Source: an uncultured Candidatus Neoarthromitus sp.
GTDB lineage: Bacteria; Bacillota; Clostridia; Clostridiales; Clostridiaceae
Direction of reading: 5' to 3'
DNA: 64,000 nt
NCBI GenBank assembly: GCA_937890765.1
Contig: CALADQ010000020.1
Location: 48,335-112,334 of the forward strand
Shown piece after piece: positions 16,310 to 25,465 of the stretch (within the stretch, counting starts at the first letter, position 1; the number at the start of each line of letters is the position of its first letter). The notes under the pieces were generated by a model that saw only the letters and a program-made list of their open reading frames with translations, did not search any database and had not been told where the DNA came from. A program made the position numbers and the translations under genes.

Positions 16310-17482
16310 TTGAATTTATATTTTGATAACGCTTCTACTAGCTTTCCAAAACCAAATGAAGTCGTAGAAAGCGTAACCAATTTTATGTTAAATATAGGTG
16401 CAAGTTCAAGTAGAGGATTTTATAAAAATTCTATTGAATCAAATAGAATTTTATTTGATTGTAGAGAAAGATTATGCTTACTATTTCATTATAACAAACC
16501 ACAAAATATTATTTTTTCATATAACGCAACCTACTCATTTAATTTACTCTTAAATAGTTTGATAAACTCAGAAATTTTTATTTCTACACCTCATGTTTTA
16601 GTGTCTAAACTAGATCATAACTCAACATTAAGACCTTTAATAAATTTAAGTAATAAAGGAATAATTCAACTTGAATTTTTAAACTGTACAACTAATAATT
16701 TCATAGATTTAGAAGATTTAAAAAGCAAAATAAAATATAATACTAAACTGGTTATATTATCACATATGTCAAATGTTTTAGGCAATATCCAAGATATAAA
16801 ATCCATTTCTGAAATTTGTAAAAAGTACAATATTTATTTTATATTAGATTGTGCTCAAAGCTGTGGAATAGTAGATATAAATCTAAATAAAATATATTTT
16901 TCATCAATTATCTTTACAGGTCATAAAAACTTATTTTCAACACATGGCATAGGAGGTTTTATAATATCCGATGATTTGTTAGATAAATGTGAAAATTATT
17001 TCTTAGGTGGAACTGGTAGTGATAGTTCAAATTTAATTTCTAAAGATAATATGCCTGATTACTTTGAAATAGGCACACATAATATGATTGGTATTTGTTC
17101 ATTGTTGAGTGGAATTAATTTTATAGAATCATTTGGATTAAACAATATTTTTAATCATAAAAAACAACTTCTTAAAAACTTTTATGATGAACTCAAAAAT
17201 ATTAGTGATATAATACTACTTAATGATGTTATAATGGAGCATCAAAATTCAACACTGTGTCTAAACTTTAAGAATATACCTCCTGATGAAGCTTCGTTTA
17301 TACTAAATAAATATTTTAATATATGTGTTAGAGTTGGTTTACACTGTGCTCCAGAAACTCATAAATTAATGAATACATATCCATTAGGTTGTATAAGAAT
17401 AAGTCCAAGTATATTTAACACAAACAACGATATGGAATTCTTAGTTTCATCGATAAATAAAATTTCAAAAAATTCATACTAA
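16310..17482 (+). CDS. Cysteine desulfurase-like class V aminotransferase
   Basis: This 390-residue PLP enzyme starts YFDNASTSFPKP, has the PLP lysine in FTGHKNLFSTHGIGG and an active-site-like cysteine in GLHCAPETH, as in SufS/CsdA relatives of the clostridial subgroup (TIGR01977-like). It would release sulfur, or possibly selenium, from cysteine or selenocysteine. The divergent DUF3343 gene is a probable partner. The start is TTG at 16310 after GAGGTGAT. The parA gene follows after 44 bases with a parS site between. Confidence 0.9.
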   Translation: MNLYFDNASTSFPKPNEVVESVTNFMLNIGASSSRGFYKNSIESNRILFDCRERLCLLFHYNKPQNIIFSYNATYSFNLLLNSLINSEIFISTPHVLVSKLDHNSTLRPLINLSNKGIIQLEFLNCTTNNFIDLEDLKSKIKYNTKLVILSHMSNVLGNIQDIKSISEICKKYNIYFILDCAQSCGIVDINLNKIYFSSIIFTGHKNLFSTHGIGGFIISDDLLDKCENYFLGGTGSDSSNLISKDNMPDYFEIGTHNMIGICSLLSGINFIESFGLNNIFNHKKQLLKNFYDELKNISDIILLNDVIMEHQNSTLCLNFKNIPPDEASFILNKYFNICVRVGLHCAPETHKLMNTYPLGCIRISPSIFNTNNDMEFLVSSINKISKNSY

Positions 17483-17498
17483 TATTTCACGTGAAACT
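17483..17498. promoter_or_regulatory. parS: parS centromere site 1
   Basis: TATTTCACGTGAAACT agrees with the ParB-binding consensus TGTTTCACGTGAAACA at 14 of 16 positions, including the whole TTTCACGTGAAA core. It lies 28 bases upstream of parA. Confidence 0.9.
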
Positions 17499-17526
17499 TT
17501 TTAAAGGTGGTGTTCTATAGAATAAT

Positions 17527-18303
17527 ATGAAAAAAATTTGTATATTTAATCAAAAGGGTGGGGTTGGAAAAACGACGACTAATATAAATTTATCTTGTTA
17601 TTTAGCTTTAGAAGGATTTAAAGTTTTAATAATAGATATGGATCCTCAAGGTAATTCCACAAGTGGTTTAGGTATAGATAAAACAACCATTAATTCATCT
17701 ATATATGATTTGTTTATAAATAACACTGATATTAATTCGTTAATTTTAGAAAGTGAACTTGTTAAAAATTTATACATTATACCGTCGTCTATTGAATTAG
17801 CTGCTGTAGAAGTAGAAACAATAAATTTAAAAAATAGGGAATATCTTCTTAAAGAAAGTATAAATAAATTAACAAAATTCTTTGATTTTATTTTTCTAGA
17901 TTGTCCTCCTTCTTTAGGTTTTTTAAGTTTAAATGCTTTAGTTGCAAGTGATAGCTTGATCATTCCCATACAATGTGAATTCTTTGCTTTAGAGGGATTA
18001 AGCCAACTAATACATACTATAAACTTAATTAATAATTCTTTGAATAAAGATCTGTATATTGAGGGAGTTATTCTCAGTATGTATGACGCTCGCTCTAATT
18101 TAAATAATGAAGTAATATCAGAAGTTAAAAAATATTTTAAAAATAAAGTTTTTGAAACAATTATACCGCGAAATATAAAATTAGCAGAATCGCCTAGTTA
18201 TGGTCTGCCTATAATGCTCTATGATGAAAAATGTAAGGGTGCTTTGTGTTATAAAAACTTATCTAAAGAATTCATATCCAAACAAAGGAGGAGTGGTTTA
18301 TGA
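17527..18303 (+). CDS. parA: Chromosome-partitioning ATPase ParA (Soj)
   Basis: This 258-residue protein has the deviant Walker A motif KGGVGKTTT (residues 10-18) and the A' and B motifs (IDMDPQGNSTSGLG, FLDCPPSLGFLS) of chromosomal ParA/Soj, including the activating Lys in KGG. It moves ParB-parS complexes and regulates DnaA. Its stop overlaps parB by four bases (ATGA). The GGTGG Shine-Dalgarno is rather distant (about 16 bases). The pair is transcribed toward the origin, opposite to mnmG and rsmG, which differs from the usual order. Confidence 0.97.
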   Translation: MKKICIFNQKGGVGKTTTNINLSCYLALEGFKVLIIDMDPQGNSTSGLGIDKTTINSSIYDLFINNTDINSLILESELVKNLYIIPSSIELAAVEVETINLKNREYLLKESINKLTKFFDFIFLDCPPSLGFLSLNALVASDSLIIPIQCEFFALEGLSQLIHTINLINNSLNKDLYIEGVILSMYDARSNLNNEVISEVKKYFKNKVFETIIPRNIKLAESPSYGLPIMLYDEKCKGALCYKNLSKEFISKQRRSGL

Positions 18304-19178
18304 AGAAAAATGGACTTGGAAAAGGATTAAGTTCTTTGATACCTAATTACAATGAAATATCTTCTTTAAATAACAATAACAAAAAAACAAATTTTAATTA
18401 CATAGATATAGACATATCCTTAATTCAACCTAATATTAATCAACCAAGAAAGTTTTTTGATGATTATAACATACAAAAATTATCTGAATCCATAAAAATT
18501 CATGGAATAATACAACCTTTAATTGTTAGTGAAAATAATGGAAAATATTTAATTGTAGCTGGAGAAAGAAGGTTTAGAGCTAGTAAATTACTCGGTTTTT
18601 CCAAACTTCCTTGTATTGTAGTAGAAAAATCCAGTCAAGAAATTATAGAAATATCTTTAATAGAAAACATACAAAGAGAAGATTTAAATCCAATAGAAGA
18701 AGCAAAGGCGTTTAAAAATTTACTCGATAGTTTTAATATGACTCAGGACGATCTATCAAAAAAGTTATCTATATCTAGGAGTGCTATATCAAATAAATTA
18801 AGATTGTTGAAACTTTGCAGTGTTGTTCAAGAATATGTTTTAAGTGAAGAAATATCTGAAGGGCATGCAAGAGTTTTAGTTAGCATAAAAGATGAAAATT
18901 TTCAAATTGAAATCTCAAATAAAATAATATCTGAAGGTTTAAGTGTTAGACAAACTGAAAAATTGATACAATCTATAAATAAACCTAAACAAGAAATAGA
19001 TAGTACTATTATTAAAAATTCTCACCCATATATAATTAATTTAAAATCTAAGTTGGAAAATTATTTTGGTACTAAAGTACTCATAAATGATAAAAAAAAC
19101 AAGGGAAATATACAAATAGAGTATTATTCGAATGAAGATTTAAATAGAATTTTGAATTTAATATATGGTAATACTTAA
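18300..19178 (+). CDS. parB: Chromosome-partitioning protein ParB (Spo0J)
   Basis: The 292-residue protein begins with the KNGLGKGLSSLIP motif that stimulates ParA, then the CTPase/N-terminal domain with GERRFRAS (about 98-105) and ENIQREDLNPIEEAKAF, a helix-turn-helix (SRSAISNKLRLLKL, about 160-173) for parS, and a C-terminal dimerisation domain. It loads and slides on DNA from parS sites and recruits SMC. Two parS sites lie at 17483 and 20767. Confidence 0.97.
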   Translation: MKKNGLGKGLSSLIPNYNEISSLNNNNKKTNFNYIDIDISLIQPNINQPRKFFDDYNIQKLSESIKIHGIIQPLIVSENNGKYLIVAGERRFRASKLLGFSKLPCIVVEKSSQEIIEISLIENIQREDLNPIEEAKAFKNLLDSFNMTQDDLSKKLSISRSAISNKLRLLKLCSVVQEYVLSEEISEGHARVLVSIKDENFQIEISNKIISEGLSVRQTEKLIQSINKPKQEIDSTIIKNSHPYIINLKSKLENYFGTKVLINDKKNKGNIQIEYYSNEDLNRILNLIYGNT

Positions 19179-19183
19179 AGTTG

Positions 19184-19576
19184 TTACTCTAAATTAAAGT
19201 TGTTTTTTAAATTTTCATTTTCCTTATCAAAGATATTTAAAATTAATTTTAAATATCTTCTTATTTTTATTATATCTTTATTTTCTAAACTAATATTTAA
19301 TTTTTTTAAATATTTTCTTTTTAATCTCAATAATTTATTATTCTTATTCTTTATTATATATTTTTTGTATTCATCATACATATTTTTATTGTTTATTTCT
19401 TCTATCAATCTACCTTTATAATCAATAGAGTTCTTCCATCTTTCATACAATAATAAATCATATTTTTCACTTATTCTTAAAAAATTTTTTTCTTCATTTG
19501 AAACAAAAGAATTTGCTAACTTAAATGATTGAAAAAATACAAATACAATTAATATTGAAAACATAAATTTTTTCAT
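19184..19576 (-). CDS. Small secreted protein of unknown function
   Basis: I do not recognise this 130-residue protein. It starts with a signal-peptide-like stretch (MKKFMFSILIVFVFFQSFKLANS; cleavage possibly after ANS), and the mature part is short, highly charged and helical, dominated by Lys, Asn, Glu and Ile, with no cysteine. It lies convergent with parB, only five bases from its stop, and divergent from the amidase gene. Base composition is even more AT-rich than its neighbours. It is probably expressed, given the intact frame and the GGAG-like site before the ATG. Confidence 0.6.
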   Translation of the reverse strand: MKKFMFSILIVFVFFQSFKLANSFVSNEEKNFLRISEKYDLLLYERWKNSIDYKGRLIEEINNKNMYDEYKKYIIKNKNNKLLRLKRKYLKKLNISLENKDIIKIRRYLKLILNIFDKENENLKNNFNLE

Positions 19577-19713
19577 ATTTAAAAAACTCCTTATTCAAAT
19601 TTTAAAACTCTAGTTTTCCTAAATAAAATATTTATTATTCAGTGACTTTTGATTCACATATAATGTTAATTTTTCATATTCTATTTAAGAGAATTTTAAA
19701 AGGGAGATTTTTT

Positions 19714-20433
19714 ATGGATATAAATGAAAAATTAGTTAAATATAATTTTTCATCAAGAAGAGGAACACCTATAAAATATATAGTAATTCATGATACAGGA
19801 AATACATCCAAAGGAGCAGATGCCAATGCTCATTTTTCATTTTTCAACTCAGCTGATAGGCAATCCTCCGCTCATTATTTTGTAGATGACACTCAAATTT
19901 TGAGAATTATAAAAGATAAAGATAAATCCTGGCATTGTGGAGATGGAAAGGGTAGATATGGAATAACTAATGAAAATAGTATAGGCATAGAAATTTGTAT
20001 AAATATCAATGGTGATTTTAATATAGCATTTGATAAAGCTGCAGATTTAACCGCTTATTTATTAAAAAAATATGACTTGCCATTGGAAAATGTTGTTAGA
20101 CATTATGATGCTAGCAGAAAAGTTTGCCCAAATATAATGAGCAAAAATAATTGGGTTATGTGGGATGACTTTAGATATAAAGTTAAAAGTTATTATTATA
20201 GTGAAAATATTGAAAATTCTGAATCTAGTAATTCAATAGAAATAGTTATATCTGATAAAATTAGTAACTTTATTGATAATGTTTATATGTCATTTTTCAA
20301 CAGAGTTCCAGATTATCAAGGAAAATTATTTTGGTATAATAAATTAAAATCAAGAAGGGCAACATTAGATGATTTTGTTTTATCTTTGATGTCTAGTTCT
20401 GAATTTATTGAATTAAAAAAATCATATTTTTAA
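19714..20433 (+). CDS. N-acetylmuramoyl-L-alanine amidase with DUF4214-like tail
   Basis: I place the start at the ATG at 19714, behind AGGGAGA, giving 239 residues. Residues about 15-150 form an Amidase_2 (PGRP/T7 lysozyme-like) domain with zinc ligands in VIHDTGN, VVRHYD and the cysteine of KVCPN. The tail (about 185-235, FIDNVYMSFFNRVPDYQGKLFWYNKL...SSEFIE) matches the DUF4214 pattern. There is no signal peptide, so export may need a holin, lysis or another route. It could be a phage-derived lysin or a sporulation enzyme. A strong palindromic terminator follows. Confidence 0.88.
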   Translation: MDINEKLVKYNFSSRRGTPIKYIVIHDTGNTSKGADANAHFSFFNSADRQSSAHYFVDDTQILRIIKDKDKSWHCGDGKGRYGITNENSIGIEICININGDFNIAFDKAADLTAYLLKKYDLPLENVVRHYDASRKVCPNIMSKNNWVMWDDFRYKVKSYYYSENIENSESSNSIEIVISDKISNFIDNVYMSFFNRVPDYQGKLFWYNKLKSRRATLDDFVLSLMSSSEFIELKKSYF

Positions 20434-20474
20434 ATTAAAACAACGAAAGCTATATAGCTTTCGTTGTTTTAATT
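20433..20474. terminator. Bidirectional palindromic terminator between amidase and rsmG
   Basis: Positions 20433-20453 and 20454-20474 are perfect reverse complements (21 base pairs), with AAAA and TTTT at the feet. The rsmG stop codon lies in its right foot. Confidence 0.9.
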
Positions 20475-21171
20475 ATAAAGGTTTTTTTATTATTATATTA
20501 TAATTTCTTGGATACATATTAGGTGTTTTTTTTATTTTATCTATTATAATCAATTTGCTTACCTCATCTACACTCAATATACTATTTAACTTTCCACCTA
20601 AAATACCTATAGCATTCTGACTTTCATCTAATTCTTCTAAATATTTAACGCCTTTAAAGTATATATGTTTTCCACCAATTTTTAATATTGACATAGTCAT
20701 TTCTATTAATTTACAAAGTCTAGCCATAGCTCTCGAAGTAACATAATCATATTTTTCTAAAAAATTTTTTTCACGTGAAACATTTTCTATTCTTTCACAT
20801 ATAACATTTATATTATCCAATTCCAATTTTAAAATCATGTGTTTTAAAAATCTAACTTTCTTATTATTTGATTCAATTAAATCTATTTTTATATCATTTC
20901 TAATTATTTTCATGGGTATTCCCGGAAATCCACCTCCACTACCAACATCACAAATGTATGAAAAATCTTTAATTTTATATTTAAATATAGATATAGAATC
21001 TAGAAAATGCCTATTAATTATTTGTTCTTCATCAGTTATTGACGTTAAGTTTATATTTTTATTGTATTTAATAAGTTCATCCATATAAATTTCAAATTTT
21101 TTATAAATGTGTTCATCAAATTCTATGTCTATTTTTTGACAAAACTCCTTCATAATACTAAAGTACTTCAC
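20473..21171 (-). CDS. rsmG: 16S rRNA (guanine527-N7)-methyltransferase
   Basis: The 232-residue protein has the RsmG SAM-binding motif CDVGSGGGFPGIPMKI (about residues 69-84) and the NINLTSI...HFLDSIS block. It methylates G527 of 16S rRNA. The start is GTG at 21171, sharing one base with the mnmG stop, with AGGAGAG upstream; an ATG six codons later lacks a ribosome site. A parS site lies within the gene. It is last in the rpmH-to-rsmG block. Confidence 0.96.
   Translation of the reverse strand: MKYFSIMKEFCQKIDIEFDEHIYKKFEIYMDELIKYNKNINLTSITDEEQIINRHFLDSISIFKYKIKDFSYICDVGSGGGFPGIPMKIIRNDIKIDLIESNNKKVRFLKHMILKLELDNINVICERIENVSREKNFLEKYDYVTSRAMARLCKLIEMTMSILKIGGKHIYFKGVKYLEELDESQNAIGILGGKLNSILSVDEVSKLIIIDKIKKTPNMYPRNYNIIIKKPL
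20767..20782. promoter_or_regulatory. parS: parS centromere site 2, inside rsmG
   Basis: TTTTTCACGTGAAACA matches the parS consensus at 15 of 16 positions. It lies about 5.5 kb from dnaA, within the rsmG coding sequence. Confidence 0.92.
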
Positions 21172-23051
21172 TATTTATTATCTCTCCTAATCATTTCAAT
21201 ATAAAGCATTAAAACAGAAATATCTGCTGGTGAAACTCCTGGTATTCTCGATGCCTGTCCTATATTTTGAGGATTTATTAAATTTAATTTATGTCTTGAT
21301 TCCAATCTAAGTCCATTAATATCATTATAATTTATATTTTTAGGAATAATTTTACTCTCCATCTTTTTAAACGCTTTTATTTCTTCTTCTTGTTTTTTTA
21401 TGTAACCTTCATATTTTGCAATTATATTAATTTGATTTTTAACTTCAAAGTCAATTAAATTCCTTCCATAATCTAATAAATGTATTTTGTCGTAATCTAA
21501 TTCTGTCCTCTTTATTAAATCATATAAAGTTGAAGGTTTTTTTAAAGGTTTAGAATTTATATTTTCCAATATACGATTAACCTCATCTGAATTGTTTACA
21601 AAAGAATTTTTTAATCTTTCTAATTCATTATTTATATTGTTCTTCTTATTTTTATAAATAGAATATCGTTTTTCATCTATCATTCCAATTTTATGTGCTT
21701 TTTCTGTTAATCTTAAATCTGCATTATCTTGTCTTAATATCAATCTGTATTCAGCTCTTGAAGTCATCATCCTATATGGTTCATCTGTTCCCTTACTAAC
21801 CAAATCATCAATTAATACTCCTATGTAACCTTCGCTCCTATCTATTATAAATGGTTCTTTATTAAGTACATACAAAGAAGAATTTATTCCAGCTATAATT
21901 CCTTGTGCTGCAGCTTCCTCATACCCAGATGTTCCATTTATTTGTCCTGCAGAAAATAATCCACGAACTTTTTTAAACTCTAATGTATTTTTCAATTCTG
22001 ATGTATCTAAAACATCATATTCTATTGCATATCCCGTTCTCATTAATTCAACATTTTTAAGTCCTTTAACGCTCTTTATCATCTTTAATTGGACGCTTTC
22101 TGGAAGAGAAGAAGACATTCCTTGTAAATACATTTCATTTGTATTTAATCCTTCTGGCTCTATGAAAATTTGATGTCTACTTTTATCTCCAAATCTAACA
22201 ATTTTATCTTCAATAGAAGGGCAATATCTCGGTCCTACACCTTTTATTTTTCCATTGTATATAGGAGATTTATCTATGTTATCTTTAATTATTTTATGAG
22301 TTTCCAAATTCGTATAAGTTAAATAACAATCTACTTGTTCTGTATTTATTTCCTTGTTTAGGAAAGAAAATGGTGTTATTCTTTCATCTCCACTTTGAGT
22401 TTCTATTAAATCATAATTTATACTTAATTTATTTATTCTGGCAGGGGTTCCTGTTTTAAATCTTCTTATGTTCATGCCGAGATCTAAAAATGTTTTAGTT
22501 AAAAATGTAGCATTAGAAAAACCATTTGGTCCTGAATTAAAAATATTTTCTCCGATTATAACTCTTGAATTTAAATAAACTCCTGTGCAAACTACAATTG
22601 CTTTTGTTAAAAAATAAGCTCCTGTTGTTAATAATACTCCTTTTACTTCATTGTTTTCTATATGTAAGCTTTTAACTTCACCTTGAACTATATTTAAATT
22701 CAAAGTGTTTTCAAGAATTTTTTTCATTTCATTTTGATATTTAAGTTTATCTACTTGAAATCTTAAAGAATGAACTGCTGGTCCTTTAGAACTATTTAAC
22801 ATCTTAGCTTGTATAACGCATTTATCTGCAGTTAAACCCATTTGTCCACCTAAAGCATCTATCTCTTTAACTAAATGACCTTTTGCTGTTCCTCCAATAC
22901 TTGGGTTGCAAGGCATAAATCCAATTGAATCTAAATTTAAAGTTATTAATAGAGTTTTTAATCCCATTTTTGAAGATGCTAGGGAGGCTTCTATGCCCGC
23001 ATGTCCTCCTCCTATTACTACAACGGAAAATTCTCCTCTCAAATATTCCAT
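21171..23051 (-). CDS. mnmG: tRNA uridine-5-carboxymethylaminomethyl modification enzyme MnmG
   Basis: This 626-residue flavoprotein starts with the FAD-binding GGGHAGIEAS motif and carries the GidA signatures GPRYCPSIEDKIVRF and YEEAAAQGIIAGINSS. With MnmE it modifies the wobble uridine of several tRNAs. It is 11 bases downstream of mnmE and overlaps rsmG by one base. Confidence 0.98.
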   Translation of the reverse strand: MEYLRGEFSVVVIGGGHAGIEASLASSKMGLKTLLITLNLDSIGFMPCNPSIGGTAKGHLVKEIDALGGQMGLTADKCVIQAKMLNSSKGPAVHSLRFQVDKLKYQNEMKKILENTLNLNIVQGEVKSLHIENNEVKGVLLTTGAYFLTKAIVVCTGVYLNSRVIIGENIFNSGPNGFSNATFLTKTFLDLGMNIRRFKTGTPARINKLSINYDLIETQSGDERITPFSFLNKEINTEQVDCYLTYTNLETHKIIKDNIDKSPIYNGKIKGVGPRYCPSIEDKIVRFGDKSRHQIFIEPEGLNTNEMYLQGMSSSLPESVQLKMIKSVKGLKNVELMRTGYAIEYDVLDTSELKNTLEFKKVRGLFSAGQINGTSGYEEAAAQGIIAGINSSLYVLNKEPFIIDRSEGYIGVLIDDLVSKGTDEPYRMMTSRAEYRLILRQDNADLRLTEKAHKIGMIDEKRYSIYKNKKNNINNELERLKNSFVNNSDEVNRILENINSKPLKKPSTLYDLIKRTELDYDKIHLLDYGRNLIDFEVKNQINIIAKYEGYIKKQEEEIKAFKKMESKIIPKNINYNDINGLRLESRHKLNLINPQNIGQASRIPGVSPADISVLMLYIEMIRRDNK

Positions 23052-23062
23052 AATTTATATTC

Positions 23063-24427
23063 CTACTTTCCAATACAAAATTTAGAAAAAATATTATCAA
23101 TAATTGATTCATTAACATCCTCTCCAGTTATTTTCATTATAAATGTTAACGCTTCTCTAATATCTATTGAAATTATATCAAGAGGCATTGAATTTTTTAA
23201 GGAATTTATAGAATTATTTAAGCTCGTTAAAGAATTATTTAAACATTCTACATGCCTCATGTTTGTGATAATTATATCTTCATCTTCCAAAACATCTTCG
23301 TTTAAATAAAACTTATTTTTTATTAAAGAGCTTAAATTTTCAAAACCTTGTTTATTTGCAACAGATATCTCAATAACATTGTTTTCATTGCATGCTTTAA
23401 ATTTATTTATTAAATGTTTTTTATCAAAAATTTTGTTTTCACATTTGTTTATAAGAAAAATTGTAGTTTTATTTTCCACAAGATCGTATATTTTAAAATC
23501 TTCATCATCAATTTCTCTTGTTGAATCCAACATAAAAAATATTAAATCGCTTTCGTTTATTTTATCAAAAGTTTTGTTTATACCTATTTGTTCAACTAAA
23601 TCACAACTTTCCCTAATACCAGCTGTATCGAATAAATTTAAAATAACTCCCCCAAAATCTACAAATTCTTCAATTACATCTCTGGTTGTTCCAGGAATAT
23701 CTGTAACTATAGCTTTATCATAATCACATAAATAATTTAATAGGGAAGATTTACCTACATTGGGTTTGCCAACTATGGAAGTTTTAATTCCATTTTTAAT
23801 TATCATACCTTGATTTCTAAATTTAAGAATATTTAAAACTTCATTTTTTAAATTTAAAATTTCATCCTCTATTCCTTGCTTATTTAAATCTTCAAGTTCA
23901 TCTTCAAAATCAATAATAACTTCAATTCGAGATAAAACATTTATCATTTTTTCCTTTATTAAATTTATTCTCCTAAATAATTTTCCTAGTCGTTGATCTA
24001 AAGAGCATTTTAACTCCAAAGAAGTTTTAGAATTTATTAAATCCATAATAGCTTCCGCTTTAGTTAAATCTATTTTTCCATTTAAAAAAGCTCTTTTTGT
24101 AAATTCTCCAGGTAAACACAAATTTGCTCCAAGTTTCAAAATTAAATTTAAAATTTTGTTAGTAATTAGTTTTCCACCGTGACAATTTATTTCAATTACA
24201 TCTTCACCAGTATAGCTTTTAGGAGATTTCATAAAACTAACTAAAACCTCATCATAAATTTCGTTTTCATATTTTATAAATCCATAGGTTATTACATTTG
24301 GTTTTAACTTTTCTTTAGAAGTGAATATTTTATTTATTATGCTTAGACTTTCTTCACCCGAAATTCTAATTATATTAATTGCACTATTTGAAACTGATGT
24401 GGATAACCCAACTATTGTAGTTGCCAT
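23063..24427 (-). CDS. mnmE: tRNA modification GTPase MnmE
   Basis: The protein has 454 residues counted from the ATG at 24427, chosen because GGAGG lies ten bases upstream and the family begins MATTIVGLST here; a longer frame would run through the yidC terminator. It has an N-terminal folate-binding domain, a GTPase domain (GKPNVGKSSLLN, DTAGIRE, INKCE) and the C-terminal FCIGK motif needed for catalysis. It is the partner of MnmG. Confidence 0.97.
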   Translation of the reverse strand: MATTIVGLSTSVSNSAINIIRISGEESLSIINKIFTSKEKLKPNVITYGFIKYENEIYDEVLVSFMKSPKSYTGEDVIEINCHGGKLITNKILNLILKLGANLCLPGEFTKRAFLNGKIDLTKAEAIMDLINSKTSLELKCSLDQRLGKLFRRINLIKEKMINVLSRIEVIIDFEDELEDLNKQGIEDEILNLKNEVLNILKFRNQGMIIKNGIKTSIVGKPNVGKSSLLNYLCDYDKAIVTDIPGTTRDVIEEFVDFGGVILNLFDTAGIRESCDLVEQIGINKTFDKINESDLIFFMLDSTREIDDEDFKIYDLVENKTTIFLINKCENKIFDKKHLINKFKACNENNVIEISVANKQGFENLSSLIKNKFYLNEDVLEDEDIIITNMRHVECLNNSLTSLNNSINSLKNSMPLDIISIDIREALTFIMKITGEDVNESIIDNIFSKFCIGK

Positions 24428-24444
24428 AATCGTTAATACCTCCA

Positions 24445-24475
24445 ATAAAAAATGGGCTGTCAATAAAACAACCCA
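24445..24475 (-). terminator. Terminator between yidC and mnmE
   Basis: On the minus strand TGGGTTG and CAGCCCA (24469-24475 and 24453-24459) form a stem with one wobble, followed by TTTTTTATT. It takes the place where jag lies in most relatives. Confidence 0.75.
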
Positions 24476-24495
24476 CAAACTTTATAAAATTAATT

Positions 24496-25176
24496 TTATT
24501 TACTTAAACTTTTTTCATCTTTAGAAAGAACCTTATTTATGAAAAAGCTTATAATTATAGAAAAAATATTACTAAATACGTAATAAATACCTACAGCTGA
24601 TGAAACAGATATTGTAAACACTCCAAACATTACTGACAAAACTATATTCATAACTCTATTTTGACTTGCTTGTTGTTTATCAGCTGGCGTAGGCATCGTT
24701 AATTTACCTTGAACAAAACCCGTTAAAAGAGCTAGTACAGGTAATATAAAATAGGGATCCCTAACTGCTAAATTTGGTATCCATAAAAATGAAATTGTAT
24801 TTTCATTAATACCTGGCAAACGCAAAAATAATTGAAAAAACAATAGAAGAATTGGTAGCTGTATAAGAGCTGGTAAACAACCAGAGATTGGATTTATTTT
24901 ATATTCCTTATACATTTTTAACATTTGTTGTTGTTGTTTTTGTGGATCTGATTTATATTTATCTTGAATTTTCTTTATTTCAGGTTGAATTTTTTGTAAA
25001 ATCTTACTACTTTTAATTTGCTTTATATTTAGAGGTAATGTAACAGCTTTTACAATTATTGTTGCTAATATAATCGTAACTCCGTAAGATATATTAACAT
25101 TAGGAATAACACTAAAAACTATTTCATGTAATCCCTCAAATCCTTTTATTAATAGTCCAACTAGTCCATTAATCAA
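24496..25176 (-). CDS. yidC: YidC/Oxa1 membrane protein insertase
   Basis: This 226-residue protein has the five-helix core of Gram-positive YidC (SpoIIIJ): segments near 22-45, 92-112, 135-155 and two more near the C-terminus, with the cytoplasmic hairpin rich in KQQQQMLKMYKEY. The conserved arginine in the groove is not obvious: the region reads KAVTLPLNIKQIKSSK, so a lysine near residue 43 may take that place. It lacks a lipobox. The start is TTG at 25176 after AGGGGGA. Confidence 0.94.
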   Translation of the reverse strand: MINGLVGLLIKGFEGLHEIVFSVIPNVNISYGVTIILATIIVKAVTLPLNIKQIKSSKILQKIQPEIKKIQDKYKSDPQKQQQQMLKMYKEYKINPISGCLPALIQLPILLLFFQLFLRLPGINENTISFLWIPNLAVRDPYFILPVLALLTGFVQGKLTMPTPADKQQASQNRVMNIVLSVMFGVFTISVSSAVGIYYVFSNIFSIIISFFINKVLSKDEKSLSK

Positions 25177-25249
25177 AACGTAATCCCCCTACCCTTAAAT
25201 TTTACTATCTTCATAATTCTAATATAAAAAATATAAAAAGTACATTTTT

Positions 25250-25465
25250 TTATTTTAAAGGATCATATCCACCTTTTGAAAATCTATTACATCTTAAAAT
25301 TCTTGTAAAAGTTAAGAACGTCGCTTTAAAAAAATTATATTTCTTGTAGGCTTCTATCGCGTAATTAGAACACGTTGGATAAAATTTGCATCTCGGCATT
25401 GACATAGGAGATATATACTTTTGGTAAAGTTTTATAAACCTTATAGGTAACGACATCTTATTCAT
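25250..25465 (-). CDS. yidD: Membrane protein insertion efficiency factor YidD
   Basis: The 71-residue protein matches YidD (KLYQKYISPMSMPRCKFYPTCSNYAIEAYKKY...RCNRFSKGGYDPL). It helps YidC-dependent insertion at the membrane. It overlaps the end of rnpA by eight bases, the usual arrangement. Confidence 0.95.
   Translation of the reverse strand: MNKMSLPIRFIKLYQKYISPMSMPRCKFYPTCSNYAIEAYKKYNFFKATFLTFTRILRCNRFSKGGYDPLK

Noticed and set aside
24428..24478. Longer N-terminus of mnmE
   Set aside because: It would run through a terminator hairpin; the ATG at 24427 has GGAGG and matches the family start.
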